Shown here: positions 6,497-6,817 of the stretch, piece after piece
Position numbering within the stretch: the stretch's first letter is position 1
Layout of the letters: each line of letters begins with the position of its first letter
DNA from: Patescibacteria group bacterium UBA6102
GTDB lineage: Bacteria > Patescibacteriota > Minisyncoccia > Minisyncoccales > UBA5738
Assembly: GCA_002423555.1 (NCBI GenBank)
Contig: DIWQ01000024.1
Location: 5,803-12,619, forward strand
Direction of reading: 5' to 3'
Length of the DNA: 6,817 nucleotides
Program-made: the position numbers and the translations under genes
Notes under the pieces: model-generated
What the model saw: only the letters and a program-made list of their open reading frames with translations
The model's database searches: none
Told to the model about the DNA's origin: nothing

Positions 6497-6536
6497 ACGG
6501 ATATTCCAACATTCTCAAGAATGTTGGAATATCCGT
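6497..6536. repeat. Perfect 19-bp palindrome downstream of thrS
   Basis: The arms 6497-6515 and 6518-6536 are perfectly complementary over 19 nt around a 2-nt centre (CA). It starts 11 nt after the thrS stop. No T-run follows on the + strand, so it is a poor terminator for thrS. On the - strand, a TTTTTT run follows about 8 nt after the hairpin, which could support weak termination of antisense transcription. It could protect the thrS mRNA 3' end or bind a dimeric regulator. Confidence 0.85.
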
Positions 6537-6551
6537 AAATAGAGGGTAATG

Positions 6552-6583
6552 TATTCCAATATTCTGAAGGATACCAGAATATT
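6552..6583. repeat. Second, diverged palindrome sharing the TATTCCAAYATTCT motif
   Basis: TATTCCAATATTCT (6552-6565) matches the left arm of the preceding palindrome (6502-6515) at 13 of 14 positions, exactly 50 nt downstream. AATATTCTG (6558-6566) pairs with CAGAATATT (6575-6583) across an 8-nt loop. The outer part of the right arm is not conserved. With the inverted copy at 6518-6531 there are three full copies of the motif and one partial copy. Confidence 0.75.
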
Positions 6584-6624
6584 AGTTTTGCGGGATCAAA
6601 GCCAGTTGTTTTAAACAGAATTAT

Positions 6625-6817
6625 ATGAATTTTTTGAGCCAGATTGCCGGTGCGGTTATGGTTGGATTCATTGGCGGGGCGGTTCCCGGCCCGATTTTGA
6701 CCAGCGCTATGGCCGAATCTTTGCGGGTTGGATTTGTTAAAAGCCTGCGAGTTGTTTGGTGGGCCATGGCTTCGGAATCGTTGATCGTGTTGTTTATTCT
6801 TGCGATTTTATCATTGT
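6625..6817 (+). CDS. LysE/RhtB-like membrane transporter, N-terminal fragment
   Basis: Sixty-four codons are open from ATG 6625 to the window end, so the gene is cut at its 3' side. The fragment has a first hydrophobic segment (about residues 5-27) containing GGAVPGP (17-23), then ESLRVGF (31-37), a basic stretch with K39 and R42, and a second hydrophobic segment (about 43-64). An early PGP motif followed by a short LRxG-type cytoplasmic segment is typical of the LysE/RhtB family of inner-membrane amino-acid exporters, which are around 200 residues long. The substrate cannot be inferred from this fragment. No Shine-Dalgarno is evident before the ATG. The paired palindromes upstream could regulate it, but this is speculative. 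A different small multi-pass membrane family is possible. Confidence 0.72.
   Translation, partial: MNFLSQIAGAVMVGFIGGAVPGPILTSAMAESLRVGFVKSLRVVWWAMASESLIVLFILAILSL

Noticed and set aside
6497..6536. Intrinsic terminator of thrS
   Set aside because: The hairpin is strong but no T-run follows on the + strand; the next bases are AAATAGAGGG.
6588..6616. Promoter for the LysE-like gene (TTGCGG, 17 nt, TTAAAC)
   Set aside because: Only three of six matches in each hexamer; not distinguishable from chance.
1..6817. Alternative genetic code with TGA read as Gly, as in some CPR lineages
   Set aside because: All three complete genes read through end to end with no in-frame TGA and stop at TAA; so does the 5'-truncated synthase.
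1..6817. CRISPR array, tRNA or rRNA genes, insertion sequence or phage genes
   Set aside because: No regularly spaced repeats with unique spacers, no cloverleaf with a CCA or T-arm pattern, and no transposase or phage-like protein were seen on either strand.

Overview
The window looks like a piece of a bacterial chromosome, most plausibly from a member of the Candidate Phyla Radiation (Patescibacteria, Parcubacteria-like). This placement is an inference from several signs: a eukaryotic-type (GT3) glycogen synthase, a threonyl-tRNA synthetase that lacks the TGS domain, gene starts without a Shine-Dalgarno sequence, A/T-rich repetitive spacers, and an orphan protein that resembles predicted metallopeptidases I recall from such genomes. 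All complete genes are on the + strand and end in TAA. None needs a recoded stop.

Region 1 (1-3327) concerns glycogen. It begins inside a GT3 glycogen synthase whose N-terminus lies outside the window. After an 87-nt A/T-rich spacer comes a GH133 amylo-alpha-1,6-glucosidase (debranching enzyme). One extends alpha-1,4 chains and the other removes branch points, so together they point to a glycogen storage cycle.

Region 2 (3337-4356) is an orphan gene starting 9 nt after the debranching enzyme. It encodes a 339-aa cytosolic-looking protein with HEMMH and, 44 residues later, NEAVIEE. This is the active-site layout of a gluzincin zinc peptidase. Its central part is visibly richer in A/T than its neighbours.

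Region 3 (4357-6485) is the threonyl-tRNA synthetase unit. It has a near-consensus sigma70-type promoter, a compact T-box leader with a near-consensus T-box, an antiterminator, and a strong mutually exclusive terminator (19-bp stem, GAAA loop, seven Ts). A short repeat-bearing spacer then leads into thrS. The logic is that uncharged tRNA-Thr lets transcription read through into thrS. The 5' part of the leader is not an obvious classical Stem I and is the least understood element here.

Region 4 (6486-6817) holds two related palindromes sharing a 14-nt motif at 50-nt spacing, followed by the start of a LysE/RhtB-like membrane transporter gene cut by the window end.
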